From: Legionella jamestowniensis
GTDB taxonomy: Bacteria > Pseudomonadota > Gammaproteobacteria > Legionellales > Legionellaceae
Assembly: GCF_001467745.1 (NCBI RefSeq)
Contig: NZ_LNYG01000013.1
Location: forward strand, 227,751 to 291,750
Length of the DNA: 64,000 bases
Direction of reading: 5' to 3'
In this document: positions 9,617 to 21,175 of the stretch, piece after piece
How positions within the stretch are numbered: the stretch's first letter is position 1
Layout: the number at the start of each line of letters is the position of its first letter
Notes under the pieces: generated by a model
Told to the model about the DNA's origin: nothing
Database searches by the model: none
Seen by the model: only the letters and a program-made list of their open reading frames with translations
Translations under genes and position numbers: made by a program

Positions 9617-10784
9617 ATACAATTGCTAATAATACTGCGGTCAAATAATTACCTTCTGGAAAAGCTGGTAGTGTGGGGTGGCAACTGGCCGGGCCAAAGA
9701 TCCCGAGCACACGAGTATTCTTGCCAACTGCTGTCGCCTGGCTAGCCACAAGAGTAGTAAATTCATCCGTGGATAGTGCAGAAGAACAATTGCAAGTCAT
9801 TAATAATGATCCAGGGTGCATTGCCTTGAAAATTTCCCGGTGTAAATACCGATAGTAATTTTTTGCGCGTTGCAAATGTTGTTGGGAAGGAACCAATTTA
9901 GGCGGGTCAAGAATGATCAAATCATATTCCCCAGCCTGGCTAAGGTAGTCTCGGGCATCTGCTTCAATAAAATCAATGGTTTTAATCTGGTTAAGGGCTG
10001 CATTTTGTTTTGCCTTAAGAATTGCAGGTGCAGAACTATCAATAGCAGTTACCTTCACAGCCCCTGCCTTGGCAGCATGCAGGGCGAAACCACCCGTGTA
10101 GCAATAAAGATCGAGCACTTTTTTTCCTTTTGATAATGCCGCAATCCGCTTGTGATTTTCGCGCTGATCAAGAAATAATCCTGTTTTTTGTGCCTGTGAA
10201 AAATCAATGTGATAGGCAATGCCTTCTTCCAAAACTTGAGTCTCTATGGATGTTGGACCTTCATGCAACGATTCCCAGCCATCTTGAGCAAGTGGTTTAG
10301 GTTGAGCTAGCCATACCAACTCACCTGATAATTGTTCTCTGACACATTGTGTAATGATTTCTTTATTTGCCTCAACCCAATAAGCTGAGCTGGCTATTAC
10401 TGTAATTTGATTGAACCTGTCAATTGTAAGCCCCGATAAACCATCTGCTTCGCTATTTAATAAACGAAACGCATTGGTATGTTCATTGGGAAGGTTTAAT
10501 TGCTTACGTATGGCCAACGCTTGCCTTAAGCGGTGTGTAACAATTGTACTTAATGAGGAGGTCTCAATTTTTTCACAGGCTAAGGCTAATACTCTGACCC
10601 GGTATAAGGAATGTTCATTATAAACACCTGTTCCCAGTAATTCGCCATCGTCACTAAAAATTTCAACGATCTGCCCCGTAATTAATTTACCTTTTGTTTT
10701 AGCAATGGCTTTTGGAAATATCCAGGGATGCCCTCTTCTAATTGCGTTTTGCTTTGCTTTATGTAAATAAATCGCACTCGTCAT
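9615..10784 (-). CDS. rlmI: 23S rRNA (cytosine-5) methyltransferase RlmI-like
   Basis: This 389-residue protein has the RlmI/YccW layout. An N-terminal PUA domain (about 1-80, HPWIFPKAI) is followed by a connecting domain and a Rossmann SAM methyltransferase (about 180-389). The SAM site is DLYCYTGGFALHAAKAGA, with the acidic VTAIDSS next to it. The catalytic DPPKL and the cysteine-containing MTCNCSSAL motif follow. E. coli RlmI makes m5C1962 in 23S rRNA. The ATG start gives the full PUA domain. It is convergent with the upstream glycosyltransferase gene and shares its terminator. Confidence 0.9.
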   Translation of the reverse strand: MTSAIYLHKAKQNAIRRGHPWIFPKAIAKTKGKLITGQIVEIFSDDGELLGTGVYNEHSLYRVRVLALACEKIETSSLSTIVTHRLRQALAIRKQLNLPNEHTNAFRLLNSEADGLSGLTIDRFNQITVIASSAYWVEANKEIITQCVREQLSGELVWLAQPKPLAQDGWESLHEGPTSIETQVLEEGIAYHIDFSQAQKTGLFLDQRENHKRIAALSKGKKVLDLYCYTGGFALHAAKAGAVKVTAIDSSAPAILKAKQNAALNQIKTIDFIEADARDYLSQAGEYDLIILDPPKLVPSQQHLQRAKNYYRYLHREIFKAMHPGSLLMTCNCSSALSTDEFTTLVASQATAVGKNTRVLGIFGPASCHPTLPAFPEGNYLTAVLLAIV

Positions 10785-10856
10785 AAACTATTTCCCAAAT
10801 GCTAAAAGTCGGCTAATCTACACTACTGTCCTTCGAAGCTGCAAGGTGATTTCAGA

Positions 10857-11819
10857 ATGTTTAAACATTTTATTCGTGTATCCATTACAGGATTATTGGG
10901 TTTTGGTTGTTTTTCTTCAAACATTGCGTGGGCGGGTCCCTGGTTTACAGGTCCTTTATTAGCTCCAGCAGGACATACCATTCCACGTGGACATTCAAAC
11001 CTTGAGCTCTATGGCTTTTATACCGATAACGAAGGTATTTATACAAGACACTGGAAACTCGTTCATACACCGCATAGCGAAAGCATTATTGGTAATCCCA
11101 TATTCAGTCATGGTTTAACGGATAAACTTGATATTCAATATGGCGTGCCTTATGTTTACAATAAAAATAAAGGTCGCCAAGCCCAAGGATTAGGGGATAC
11201 ATCCGTAACATTAGGCTACCAATTGCTTGAACAGAAGGAGTCCAAATGGCGGCCTGACCTACGTGTGACTGTGCAGGAAATATTCCCCACCGGAAAATTT
11301 GAAGCGCTAGACCCTTTAAATAATGGGGCGGATGCCACTGGTTTGGGAAGTTATCAAACTGGCGTTGCACTTAACTTCCAACATTTATTACCCGTTGGAG
11401 AAACCCATTATTTACGCACTCGGTTAAGTTTAAACTATCTGTATGCCAACACCGTTGACATACAAGGGGCGAGTAGTTTTGGTGGCACGCCGTTCACCCA
11501 GGGAACCATTGATCCAGGTGATTTGTTTACTGCGGATTTGGCTGCAGAATTTACACTGACACAAAATTGGGTTGCAGTCATGGAGGGCTATTATGCATCC
11601 CGGGCAGCCACCCAATTTAGCGGCTTTATTGGCAACAATGCTCAAGGTATGCCCGCTCCCATAGGACACGGCAATATTGAAGAAATAACCTTAGCTCCTG
11701 CTATTGAATATAATTTCTCACCGAATATAGGCATTATTGCAGGTCCATGGTTTACCGTAACCGGACGAGAAACGACGCAATTTATTTCTTATGTCGCAGC
11801 TTTTAACGCTTATTGGTAG
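10857..11819 (+). CDS. Outer-membrane beta-barrel-like protein (phenol-degradation MetA/transporter-like family)
   Basis: The 320-residue product begins with a clear Sec signal peptide (residues 1 to about 26, ending NIAWA-GPWF). It continues with alternating amphipathic strands, several FPTG and GLG turns, and ends in an aromatic residue (NAYW), as expected for a barrel recognised by the BAM complex. This resembles the family annotated as MetA-pathway of phenol degradation transporter (PF13557), from memory. The start ATG has AAGGTGA about eight bases upstream. It stands alone, divergent from rlmI by 72 bp. Its substrate cannot be told. Confidence 0.7.
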   Translation: MFKHFIRVSITGLLGFGCFSSNIAWAGPWFTGPLLAPAGHTIPRGHSNLELYGFYTDNEGIYTRHWKLVHTPHSESIIGNPIFSHGLTDKLDIQYGVPYVYNKNKGRQAQGLGDTSVTLGYQLLEQKESKWRPDLRVTVQEIFPTGKFEALDPLNNGADATGLGSYQTGVALNFQHLLPVGETHYLRTRLSLNYLYANTVDIQGASSFGGTPFTQGTIDPGDLFTADLAAEFTLTQNWVAVMEGYYASRAATQFSGFIGNNAQGMPAPIGHGNIEEITLAPAIEYNFSPNIGIIAGPWFTVTGRETTQFISYVAAFNAYW

Positions 11820-11828
11820 GCTTTGATA

Positions 11829-11851
11829 CCTCGACAATTAAATTGTCGAGG
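11829..11851 (+). terminator. Hairpin after the barrel protein gene
   Basis: A perfect 10-bp stem (CCTCGACAAT, loop TAA, ATTGTCGAGG) sits 10 bp after the stop codon. There is no T-run after it, so termination may be weak or the hairpin may instead protect the mRNA end. Confidence 0.5.
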
Positions 11852-11929
11852 GGCAAAAATTAGAAAATAGTAATAATAAGAAATAAATAGGACTTTAGTT
11901 CTTGATTCTATTATTGTGAAAATAGATAA

Positions 11930-11951
11930 CTATGGGTATCTCTACCCATAG
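11930..11951 (-). terminator. Hairpin downstream of the hemerythrin gene
   Basis: A perfect 9-bp stem (CTATGGGTA, 4-nt loop, TACCCATAG) lies 25 bp beyond the stop of the minus-strand hemerythrin gene. The downstream T content is moderate (TTATCTATTTTC). It probably ends the ADH-hemerythrin transcript. Confidence 0.5.
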
Positions 11952-11975
11952 CGAAACACTACTTCCTAAACTAGG

Positions 11976-12518
11976 CTAATGAAGTTTAGGATGGGATGTC
12001 TTAGTATCTTTTCGAGAAATATTGGGTGTTTTTTTTGTTAATTCAGATATTTCCTTATCACTCTGCATCGAGTCTTGAACTTGGTTTTCAAGCCAGATTA
12101 AAAATTTCCCTTTTAAATAATGCATCTTTTCTTTGATAATAAGCGCTTCATTTTCTGAGAGCACTTTCTTGGCCTTTCTAAATATTTTACCCTCTTCATT
12201 AACATGATGATCCACAATGTCCTTCAATTTTAATACAGCTTTCTGCCAAGTTTTACCGGTTTTCCCATTTAGGGAACCGATTTGTTCTTCAATTTCAACG
12301 TGTTCCTTTTTTCCATGCTCAGCCAAATCCTTCGTGGCTGGATGTTGAGCCAGATATTTATAAAATGTTTCTTGTTCAGCATGCGCATGTACCAATAATT
12401 CTTTGCTAATTAAAGCCACAATTTGTTGTTGGCGTTCTATCGATTCAGACTTTTCAAATAACTGAAATAAATGGCTAACCTTGGCATGATCCATTTTTAG
12501 ATAGTCATAAATATCCAT
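11976..12518 (-). CDS. Hemerythrin HHE-domain protein
   Basis: Residues about 1-140 form an HHE cation-binding four-helix bundle with spaced iron-ligand candidates: DYLKMDHAKVSHLF, LLVHAHAEQETFYKY, EHVEIEEQI and IVDHHVNEEGKIF. Bacterial proteins of this class are linked to oxygen, nitric oxide or iron-sulfur stress. The C-terminal 40 residues are Lys/Thr-rich and look disordered. AGGAGA precedes the ATG. It lies 10 bp after the zinc alcohol dehydrogenase gene on the same strand, so the two are probably one transcription unit, suggesting a joint stress role. Confidence 0.85.
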   Translation of the reverse strand: MDIYDYLKMDHAKVSHLFQLFEKSESIERQQQIVALISKELLVHAHAEQETFYKYLAQHPATKDLAEHGKKEHVEIEEQIGSLNGKTGKTWQKAVLKLKDIVDHHVNEEGKIFRKAKKVLSENEALIIKEKMHYLKGKFLIWLENQVQDSMQSDKEISELTKKTPNISRKDTKTSHPKLH

Positions 12519-12528
12519 TTTAAATCTC

Positions 12529-13701
12529 CTAAGGCGTGATTACGACTTTAATGCATCCATCATCCTTTTCCGCAAACGTTTTATACGCTTCAGGGGCTTC
12601 ATTAAGTTTAATGCGATGCGTGATAATTTTTGAAGGGTCTATCTCACCTTCCATTATTTTTTCCAAAAGTTTTGGTAAATAACGTTGGACATGAGTTTGC
12701 CCCATTCGAAACGTCAGCCCTTTATTCATAGCAGCACCAAAAGGAATATTATCCAGTTTATCCAAATAAACACCTGGAACTGAAATTGTCCCTCCTTTTC
12801 CACAACATTGAATCGCTTCTCTTAAAACATGGGCCCTATCGATGGCCAAATAAGTGACTTGTTTGACACGATCAACGAAAGAATCGAACGTTGGTCCTAC
12901 ATGTGCTTCACAACCTACAGCATCGATGCAGCACTCAGGCCCTAAACCTTTTGTCATTACCATTAAAGCATCAAAAACATTTTCCTCCTGGAAATTAATA
13001 ATTTCGGCCTTGCCAAATTTTTCGGCAAGTTTTAAACGCTCTGGGACACAATCGATGGCTATAACCCGCCCAGCCCCTAACATCCACGCACTTTGTATTG
13101 CAAACTGGCCAACGGGCCCACATCCCCAAATTGCGACAGTGTCTCCCGCTTCTATGTTGCAATTTTCGGCAGCCATATAACCAGTAGGGAAAATATCAGA
13201 TAAAAATAATACTTTTTCATCCGCGATATCGGTAGAAACTTTGATTGGTCCTACATCTGCAAATGGGATCCTGACATACTCTGCCTGCCCCCCTGAAAAA
13301 CCACCCAACAGATGGGAGTAGCCAAACATACCAGCAGGTGTTTGTCCCATCTGCTGCCTGGCCATTTCAGCATTTGGATTTGATAATTCGCAACAAGCAT
13401 ATAACTTTTTCTTACAAAATTTACACTTACCGCATGAAATAGTGAACGGCACAACTACCGTATCGCCCACCTTCAATTTTTTATTGGCAGATCCTACCTC
13501 TACAACTTCTCCCATAAATTCATGGCCTAAAATATCCCCTGACTCCATGGTAGGCATTAATCCACCATAAAGATGAAGATCCGAACCACAGATTGCAGAA
13601 GCTGTGACTTGAATGATTGCATCTTGCTCGTTAATAATTTTGGGATCAGGCATGTCATCGACTCGTACATCCTTTTTCCCATGCCAACATATCGCTTTCA
13701 T
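12529..13701 (-). CDS. Zinc-dependent alcohol dehydrogenase, formaldehyde-dehydrogenase-like
   Basis: The product (390 residues from the chosen start) is a medium-chain zinc dehydrogenase. The catalytic zinc site is set by [10 protein letters not shown] and [12 protein letters not shown]. The structural zinc loop has the four-cysteine pattern [17 protein letters not shown]-binding WGCGPVGQF follows near residue 190. The insertion and the [12 protein letters not shown] region fit the glutathione-independent formaldehyde-dehydrogenase-like subgroup, although the substrate is uncertain. I moved the start from 13719 to the ATG at 13701, because AAGGAAG lies just upstream of that codon and the protein then begins [12 protein letters not shown] as its homologues do. 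It heads the unit with the hemerythrin gene. Confidence 0.85.
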   Translation of the reverse strand: MKAICWHGKKDVRVDDMPDPKIINEQDAIIQVTASAICGSDLHLYGGLMPTMESGDILGHEFMGEVVEVGSANKKLKVGDTVVVPFTISCGKCKFCKKKLYACCELSNPNAEMARQQMGQTPAGMFGYSHLLGGFSGGQAEYVRIPFADVGPIKVSTDIADEKVLFLSDIFPTGYMAAENCNIEAGDTVAIWGCGPVGQFAIQSAWMLGAGRVIAIDCVPERLKLAEKFGKAEIINFQEENVFDALMVMTKGLGPECCIDAVGCEAHVGPTFDSFVDRVKQVTYLAIDRAHVLREAIQCCGKGGTISVPGVYLDKLDNIPFGAAMNKGLTFRMGQTHVQRYLPKLLEKIMEGEIDPSKIITHRIKLNEAPEAYKTFAEKDDGCIKVVITP

Positions 13702-13945
13702 TTTATCTTCCTTGTTCAATGCAGGTGCGAGAGAAGGAACCTTTATTAGTCTATTAGTCCCTATTTAAGAGATAGGCCATTTTCAAAGTTCTTTCAAATC
13801 GAAAGAAAAGATGCGGATACGAGCGATTTAACAAAAATTTATTACCGTTTGAATTCATTAAAATTTTCCAATGAGTAGGAGTATTTACATCGCAGAGCCT
13901 TAAGAATCATGCTAGCATTCTTCTTTTTTTAAATGAGGAATTCGC

Positions 13946-14878
13946 ATGTGGTTTAGTAATGCACTTGTTTATCAATATGAATTTAAAGAGTCTGTGGATT
14001 TAACAACAGCCTTAGCTGAGGAGGTATTGAAGCCTTGCCCGCCTCATGCTCGTTTTATTTATGGCTGGTTGTCCGCTTATGCGGATGAGCTTGTTCAGGA
14101 AGTAGCAGGGTGCTCCCTGATTTGTCTGGGAAAAGAAGAAAGAATTCTACCTCGAGGCGTCATCAAACGTTTGCTGACAGAACGTATTCAGGCTTTGGAA
14201 GTGCAACAGCAACGTACTGTTAAACGTGCCGAACGCGCCCAGCTTGCAGAAGATTTGGAATTTGAATTATTACCCAAATCATTTTGCGTACAAAAACAAC
14301 TCTTTGCTTTATTGGATACGGTAAGCAATCGATTAATAGTTAATGCCGCGAGTAATAACCAGGCTTCGCAACTTACTTCTTTATTACGAAAATCTATCCC
14401 TGGTATTCATATTGAACCACTAGCATGTCAGGAAAATTTGGCGATGCGTTTTGCCCAATGGATTAGTGACCCCTCATTACTCCCTTCTTCTTTTCAACTT
14501 GCATCGGATTGCCTACTTTTCTCTTTAGATGATGATAAAAAAAGGGTCAGTTGCAAAGGCTATGAATTACCCGCAGAAGAAATTTTGACCTTATTGTCCC
14601 AAGGCTTGGCGGCCGCTGAAATTTCATTGATTTGGAATGACCGTATTCAATTTACGTTAACCCATGATTTAACCTTTAAACGCTTAAAAAGCTTGGACTA
14701 CCTCATTGATGAGTTTGAAGACATACGGCAATTAGAAGAAGAGTATCAGCAACGGGATGCAGCCTTAACATTATTGAGCGGTGAGCTAAGGGCATTAATA
14801 AACGATGTATTATCTGGGTTAAGCATCCCTCATCAGCAAGTACAAATTGCATCGCAAGAAGAGGAATGTCTCGCTTAA
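13946..14878 (+). CDS. rdgC: Recombination-associated protein RdgC
   Basis: The 310-residue length and the opening MWFSNALVYQYEF identify RdgC. This nucleoid-associated protein forms a ring on DNA and restrains RecA-driven recombination. Other typical stretches are PPHARFIYGW, PRGVIKRLL, LLPKSF and DLTFKRLKSLDYL. GAGGAA precedes the ATG by a few bases. It is a single gene, divergent from the alcohol dehydrogenase gene across about 245 bp. Confidence 0.95.
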   Translation: MWFSNALVYQYEFKESVDLTTALAEEVLKPCPPHARFIYGWLSAYADELVQEVAGCSLICLGKEERILPRGVIKRLLTERIQALEVQQQRTVKRAERAQLAEDLEFELLPKSFCVQKQLFALLDTVSNRLIVNAASNNQASQLTSLLRKSIPGIHIEPLACQENLAMRFAQWISDPSLLPSSFQLASDCLLFSLDDDKKRVSCKGYELPAEEILTLLSQGLAAAEISLIWNDRIQFTLTHDLTFKRLKSLDYLIDEFEDIRQLEEEYQQRDAALTLLSGELRALINDVLSGLSIPHQQVQIASQEEECLA

Positions 14879-14933
14879 GTCTGTTGACATTTCACCATTC
14901 CTACCTCCGCAGCTTGCCCTCAAACTCTCGCAA

Positions 14934-15043
14934 GTAGCCCGGTTGCTTGCAACCGGGATCATCGATAGAAGAAGCTAAGCGAAACGATGATTTGATACTT
15001 TGAGCATTGAATAGAACCTCCCGGCTGCAAGCAGCCGGGCTAC
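14934..15043. repeat. MITE-like palindromic element with hairpin ends
   Basis: The 110-bp element is bounded by the inverted ends GTAGCCCGG and CCGGGCTAC. Each end is itself a perfect hairpin: CCCGGTTGC-TT-GCAACCGGG (14938-14957) and CCCGGCTGC-AA-GCAGCCGGG (15020-15039). Inner arms ATCATCG and CGATGAT extend the symmetry. There is no coding capacity. This is the architecture of a non-autonomous, REP/MITE-like repeat. Copy number elsewhere cannot be judged from this window. Confidence 0.75.
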
Positions 15044-15160
15044 GGTTGACATTCCCTGGGAGGCACCGAACGATTTAAATAGGCTGTCAAGCTAATTTCT
15101 AAACCACCTCTACGTCTCGCAGCCTGTCCGCGAGCTCTAGAAACATCTCTACATTAAAAG

Positions 15161-15934
15161 CTAAACCACTACATTGGGCGGCTGCTTATGATAAGTAGCC
15201 TGATAAACCGTCAATGCATCCTCTGCAGCTTTCTTTAATCCAAGTGCTTTGTTTGAATAATAAATAATTGCTAAGGCCTCCTGGGCACTGGGGGCTTGAG
15301 GGTAATTTTTTATCAGATAACTTGACCGCTCCGCAGCAGCCACATACATTTTACGTTGATAATAGTATTTGGAAGTATTTAATTCACGCTGGGCAAACAT
15401 ATTTCTCAAGTAGATCATACGCTGCAACGCGTTGGCCTTGTAATGGCTGTCGGGAAATTTTTGTATTAACGTAGCGAAATCAGAATATGCTTGGGCTTGG
15501 GTGCCTGGATCACGCCATGACTCGTTGATAGGCAGCTTATCGGCAAAAGCCCCGCGAGGTTGTTGGAAATTCGCGAGCCCTTTCATGTAATAAGCATAAT
15601 CAACGCTCTTGGAACGCGGGTAAAGGTGAATAAAGCGTTCTGCAGTAGCTGCAGCAGAAGGGTAATCATCTTTTTTATAATAAGCATAGATTAAATCCAT
15701 TTGTGCCTTCTCTGCATAATCACTGAAAGGATACATGGATTCCATGGCTTCAAGACGTTTGGCAGCACTTTCATATTGTCCTTTATCAATTGCTTTCTCA
15801 GCTTCAGTTAATAATTGTTTAGCTGTCATTCCTTGATAAGGATTATAGTCATCATCATCTTTTTTCCACCATTTGGAGCATGCTGTTAAAGATAATAAAA
15901 AACCAATAAGAAGTAGCGCTTGAATTCGTTTCAT
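15161..15934 (-). CDS. bamD: Outer membrane protein assembly factor BamD
   Basis: BamD is the essential TPR lipoprotein of the BAM complex, which folds proteins into the outer membrane. The signal peptide ends in a lipobox (SLTAC-SKWW), followed by the TPR domain beginning NPYQGMTAKQLL and repeats such as YESAAKRLEAMESMYPFSDYAEKA and YPSAAATAERFIHLYP. The chosen start (15934, 257 residues) gives a normal lipoprotein signal and has AGGTG five bases upstream; the longer frame from 15979 would bury the signal. It stands alone, with no visible partner gene. Confidence 0.95.
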   Translation of the reverse strand: MKRIQALLLIGFLLSLTACSKWWKKDDDDYNPYQGMTAKQLLTEAEKAIDKGQYESAAKRLEAMESMYPFSDYAEKAQMDLIYAYYKKDDYPSAAATAERFIHLYPRSKSVDYAYYMKGLANFQQPRGAFADKLPINESWRDPGTQAQAYSDFATLIQKFPDSHYKANALQRMIYLRNMFAQRELNTSKYYYQRKMYVAAAERSSYLIKNYPQAPSAQEALAIIYYSNKALGLKKAAEDALTVYQATYHKQPPNVVV

Positions 15935-16147
15935 ATAAACACCTATTGTTATGAACGCTATCGGTAAAGAACTCATCAATTATGCCTTAGCGATTTAATC
16001 GATTGATGACCTCTGAACCAATAAAGAAATTACAGCGTTTTAATTGAGAGCAGCTTTATCGTAAACCGGCACATTATACCCATCCTACATCATTTTGCGA
16101 ACTGAAAAACTTAAAATGACAACTAAAAAAGATAAGTGAAAAATTAT

Positions 16148-16176
16148 TTGCAATGCAACCAGTGTTGATATATATT
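16148..16176 (+). promoter_or_regulatory. Probable promoter of tRNA-Ser
   Basis: TTGCAA (16148-16153), a 17-bp spacer and TATATT (16171-16176) stand 11 bp before the tRNA. The spacing is optimal and the position fits a short 5' leader. Confidence 0.5.
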
Positions 16177-16186
16177 TCGCCCTATC

Positions 16187-16274
16187 GGAGAGGTGGCTGA
16201 GCGGTCGAAAGCGGCGGTCTTGAAAACCGTTGAAGGGCAACCTTCCCAGGGTTCGAATCCCTGCCTCTCCGCCA
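16187..16274 (+). tRNA. tRNA-Ser (anticodon TGA), CCA encoded
   Basis: The 7-bp acceptor GGAGAGG pairs with CCTCTCC, followed by discriminator G and an encoded CCA. The anticodon arm GCGGT-CTTGAAA-ACCGT contains TGA. The extra-long variable arm (GTTGAAGGGCAACCTTC region) is diagnostic for serine, and the T-loop GGTTCGAATCC is standard. It would read UCA and related UCN codons. A decayed small ORF lies directly downstream. Confidence 0.97.
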
Positions 16275-16367
16275 AGTCTTTCATATCACTCTCTTAATAA
16301 GCTATAAAAAAATTATTAAACTCTCCTCTATACTTATAAGTAATTTGCTTTACACAAGAGCAACTCC

Positions 16368-16536
16368 ATGAAAAAAGGCAAAAAAAAATCGAATCAAAAA
16401 AAATAAAAAACTCCAAATCGACAAATTAAAACAAAACCTCAAGCGGTTATTTTGACCTTCCCTCTCAGGAACTTATTGAAAAGGCAAAGAAATTATTGAG
16501 TTTCTAAAGAATAACCCTGACTTAAAAGAGAATTGA
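16368..16536 (+). pseudogene. Decayed small ORF downstream of tRNA-Ser
   Basis: An ATG at 16368 opens a Lys-rich frame (MKKGKKKSNQKK) that stops at an A-tract. Further on, codons for SSGYFDLPSQELIEKAK can be read. One base of frame change then continues as EIIEFLKNNPDLKEN and a TGA at 16536. The joined reading looks like a short helical protein C-terminus broken by at least two indels in A-runs. I do not recognise the family. It may be the remnant of a gene that arrived at the tRNA locus; sequencing error in the A-runs is an alternative. Confidence 0.35.
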
Positions 16537-16600
16537 ATTGTCTAACAGGTCGCTTTGATAATTACACAGGGTAATCATCAAAGCTATACTTAAAAAAATG

Positions 16601-18199
16601 TTATGGGGTTAAAGCCCGGACGCAGCGAACCGCAATCGTTCCGCCCTTACCCACAGGATACTGATCAGGAGTAGTATCGAAAGTTTGTTGCCACATCCCA
16701 AACTGAGGATCCGCTGAATTTTCGGTAGAGCTATGGTGTAAACTTGTCAGATTGCCAATGTTGCCATTATCAACCAAATTGGATTGCATATTTTGCAAAG
16801 TTGGGCTTAATTGGGTACCGCAACCGGCATCAACCAGTTCGGTTCTATATCCCATTTCGCAAATCGCTGGCAGATACCAGTCGGTGAAACCCCCACCAGT
16901 ATACTGTACGCAGAGTCCCGCTGCATAAAAAGACAAATTAATTGTCGGGTAAAAGGCAACAATGACCTGGGTATTGCAAGCTCCATCGCTATTTCCATCG
17001 CAGGCATCGGGTGGAGTAGTTGAGGTATCATAGATTCCAGGTATATCATTAAAAACAACGCCACCGCCAGCGTTCGAACTCCAGATTATCCCTGGAAAAG
17101 GATCAGCTTGATCTGAAAGTGCTGCTACCTTGCCACCGATACTCCCCGTATTAGGCGTAGTATCGTCTACGGCAAATAAAAATCCACTTTGATAAATGCA
17201 ACCGTAACCCAATACCAACACGTTAATAGTCGTTTGCGGCGCATTATCAGCCGTTACAGTAACAGTGGTAGGCACAGGCTCAGTACCCGGCGCCATGGTA
17301 CAAGCATTGCCACCATTGCTTGAGCTTGCTGTATTGCCAGGGGTGATGGTAATGTCGCAGGTATCACCGGCATTGAGTGTGCCCGTACAGGTGTTGCTGG
17401 TGATGGATGTTCCAGTAGGAAAACCGGACGCACTAACCTGCACGCCATTTGCCGGTACTGAGCCCATATTTTCTATCCTGATAATGCGCGGAGTCCCTAG
17501 CAGTGCTAAGTTAGTCACCGGGTCATTGACCGATAAAGCCAATTCTTGAGTAAGGGGGGAAAGCGTTGTCTGCCAAAACGTTACCCGTACCGTATGATTG
17601 GCCTGTATATTGTTCAGCTGATAGCCGGTGCCACCCGTTTGTACTACGTTTCCATCGAGCAGCCATTGGTTGATGCCGAAGTTCGCATTGGGTATTGCCG
17701 TAAAAGTAAGACTACTGCCCGCATCAACCACTTGTGGTGTTGAAGGTGAAATGGAGCCGTTTGCACCTGCTGAGGGTGTGACAGTGAATTGTTGTACTGG
17801 CTGATCCGTCAGATGGATACGCAGGATATATTTTGAATTTGGTTGGTAACATTGCAGCATGTTGTCCTGCTGGCACAACAGCGGACCGCCTATTACATCA
17901 CCCTTTAGGGTTGAACCATTAACGTTCAAAGTAAGCGTACAACGTCCTTTGCCCGGAAGCCGGCAGACGTTGCTCGTGATTCCAGCGATGGCTTTCATCA
18001 CCAGGATTTTAGGTCTGGATGATTGATTATATACGGTATAGCGTATCTGTTTACTGGTATTTTTGGCAACCGCAATGTCTATCGGTGTTTGTGGGTCGAA
18101 CGTCCATAACGGTTTCCCCGCCTGCGCTATCGATAGCACCAAACAGGATAAAAAAATAGCTAGAATCCTGTTCATTAAAATGTTTCTGCTTTTTTGCAT
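16601..18199 (-). CDS. Secreted protein with InlB-type repeat and DUF1566 domain
   Basis: The product (532 residues) has a signal peptide (ending SIAQA-GKPLW) and an Ig-like N-terminal domain. Around residues 140-220 there is a divergent InlB B-repeat-like module (FTVTPSAGANGSISPSTPQ, NFGINQWLLDG, NHTVRVTFW). A beta-rich segment with paired cysteines follows (SNTCTGTLNAGDTCDITIT), and a C-terminal DUF1566 (Lcl) domain ends it, with GGFTDWYLPAICEMGY and a final IAVRCVRAL. Such proteins are exported or surface-located. I chose the ATG at 18199 because AAGGA lies about eight bases upstream; 18250 and 18175 are alternatives. It is a single gene, convergent with the tRNA region. Confidence 0.8.
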   Translation of the reverse strand: MQKSRNILMNRILAIFLSCLVLSIAQAGKPLWTFDPQTPIDIAVAKNTSKQIRYTVYNQSSRPKILVMKAIAGITSNVCRLPGKGRCTLTLNVNGSTLKGDVIGGPLLCQQDNMLQCYQPNSKYILRIHLTDQPVQQFTVTPSAGANGSISPSTPQVVDAGSSLTFTAIPNANFGINQWLLDGNVVQTGGTGYQLNNIQANHTVRVTFWQTTLSPLTQELALSVNDPVTNLALLGTPRIIRIENMGSVPANGVQVSASGFPTGTSITSNTCTGTLNAGDTCDITITPGNTASSSNGGNACTMAPGTEPVPTTVTVTADNAPQTTINVLVLGYGCIYQSGFLFAVDDTTPNTGSIGGKVAALSDQADPFPGIIWSSNAGGGVVFNDIPGIYDTSTTPPDACDGNSDGACNTQVIVAFYPTINLSFYAAGLCVQYTGGGFTDWYLPAICEMGYRTELVDAGCGTQLSPTLQNMQSNLVDNGNIGNLTSLHHSSTENSADPQFGMWQQTFDTTPDQYPVGKGGTIAVRCVRALTP

Positions 18200-18347
18200 G
18201 GTTTTAGTCCTTAAATCCGCATGAATCAAGGTATACAGAATTAACGTCATTGCAAATGTTTTGCATGATTAGGAGACTATACCATGAAAATTGATTTTGA
18301 CGTTCCGTTAATTTAATAACGCTCTTTGGAGGGGCCAGAACGAATAA

Positions 18348-18369
18348 GTTGGGTCATGTGCGACCCAAC
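18348..18369. repeat. Short palindrome of the GTTGGGTC type
   Basis: Arms GTTGGGTC and GACCCAAC flank a 6-bp loop. Related palindromes occur near 21.1, 37.8 and 42.7 kb in this window, which suggests a dispersed repeat. It lies between kdsA and the upstream region of the DUF1566 gene, both on the minus strand, so it could also end the pyrG-kdsA transcript. Confidence 0.5.
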
Positions 18370-18428
18370 GCAAACCATGTTATGTCCCTATATATACCTG
18401 TTTTATCAAGTGATATTTTAAAAGAGGA

Positions 18429-20956
<2,528 letters not shown>

Positions 20957-21073
20957 TTATTGTACCAAAAGACGCGCAGAATTAATATATTATTTCCACA
21001 GTTTTTCTCTATATTGTGCAAAATGCTACCCCGTTCAAGTCATTTGCTTCTATCGATTATTTAACAGATTATA

Positions 21074-21163
21074 GTAAGTTGAGCATTTGACCCAACGCAA
21101 TCCTGCATGAGCTTCAATGTGAATAATTAGTTTTGCATGGCTGGGTCAAATGAACCCACCTAC
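21074..21163. repeat. Imperfect inverted-repeat element with GACCCA arms
   Basis: Arms of about 25 bp share the core CATTTGACCCA. They start at 21074 (GTA...) and end at 21163 (...TAC), giving a roughly 90-bp imperfect palindrome without an ORF. It lies between ribH and the pyrG upstream region. The core resembles the shorter GGGTC palindromes elsewhere in the window. Confidence 0.55.
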
Positions 21164-21175
21164 TGTTGCAATGCC

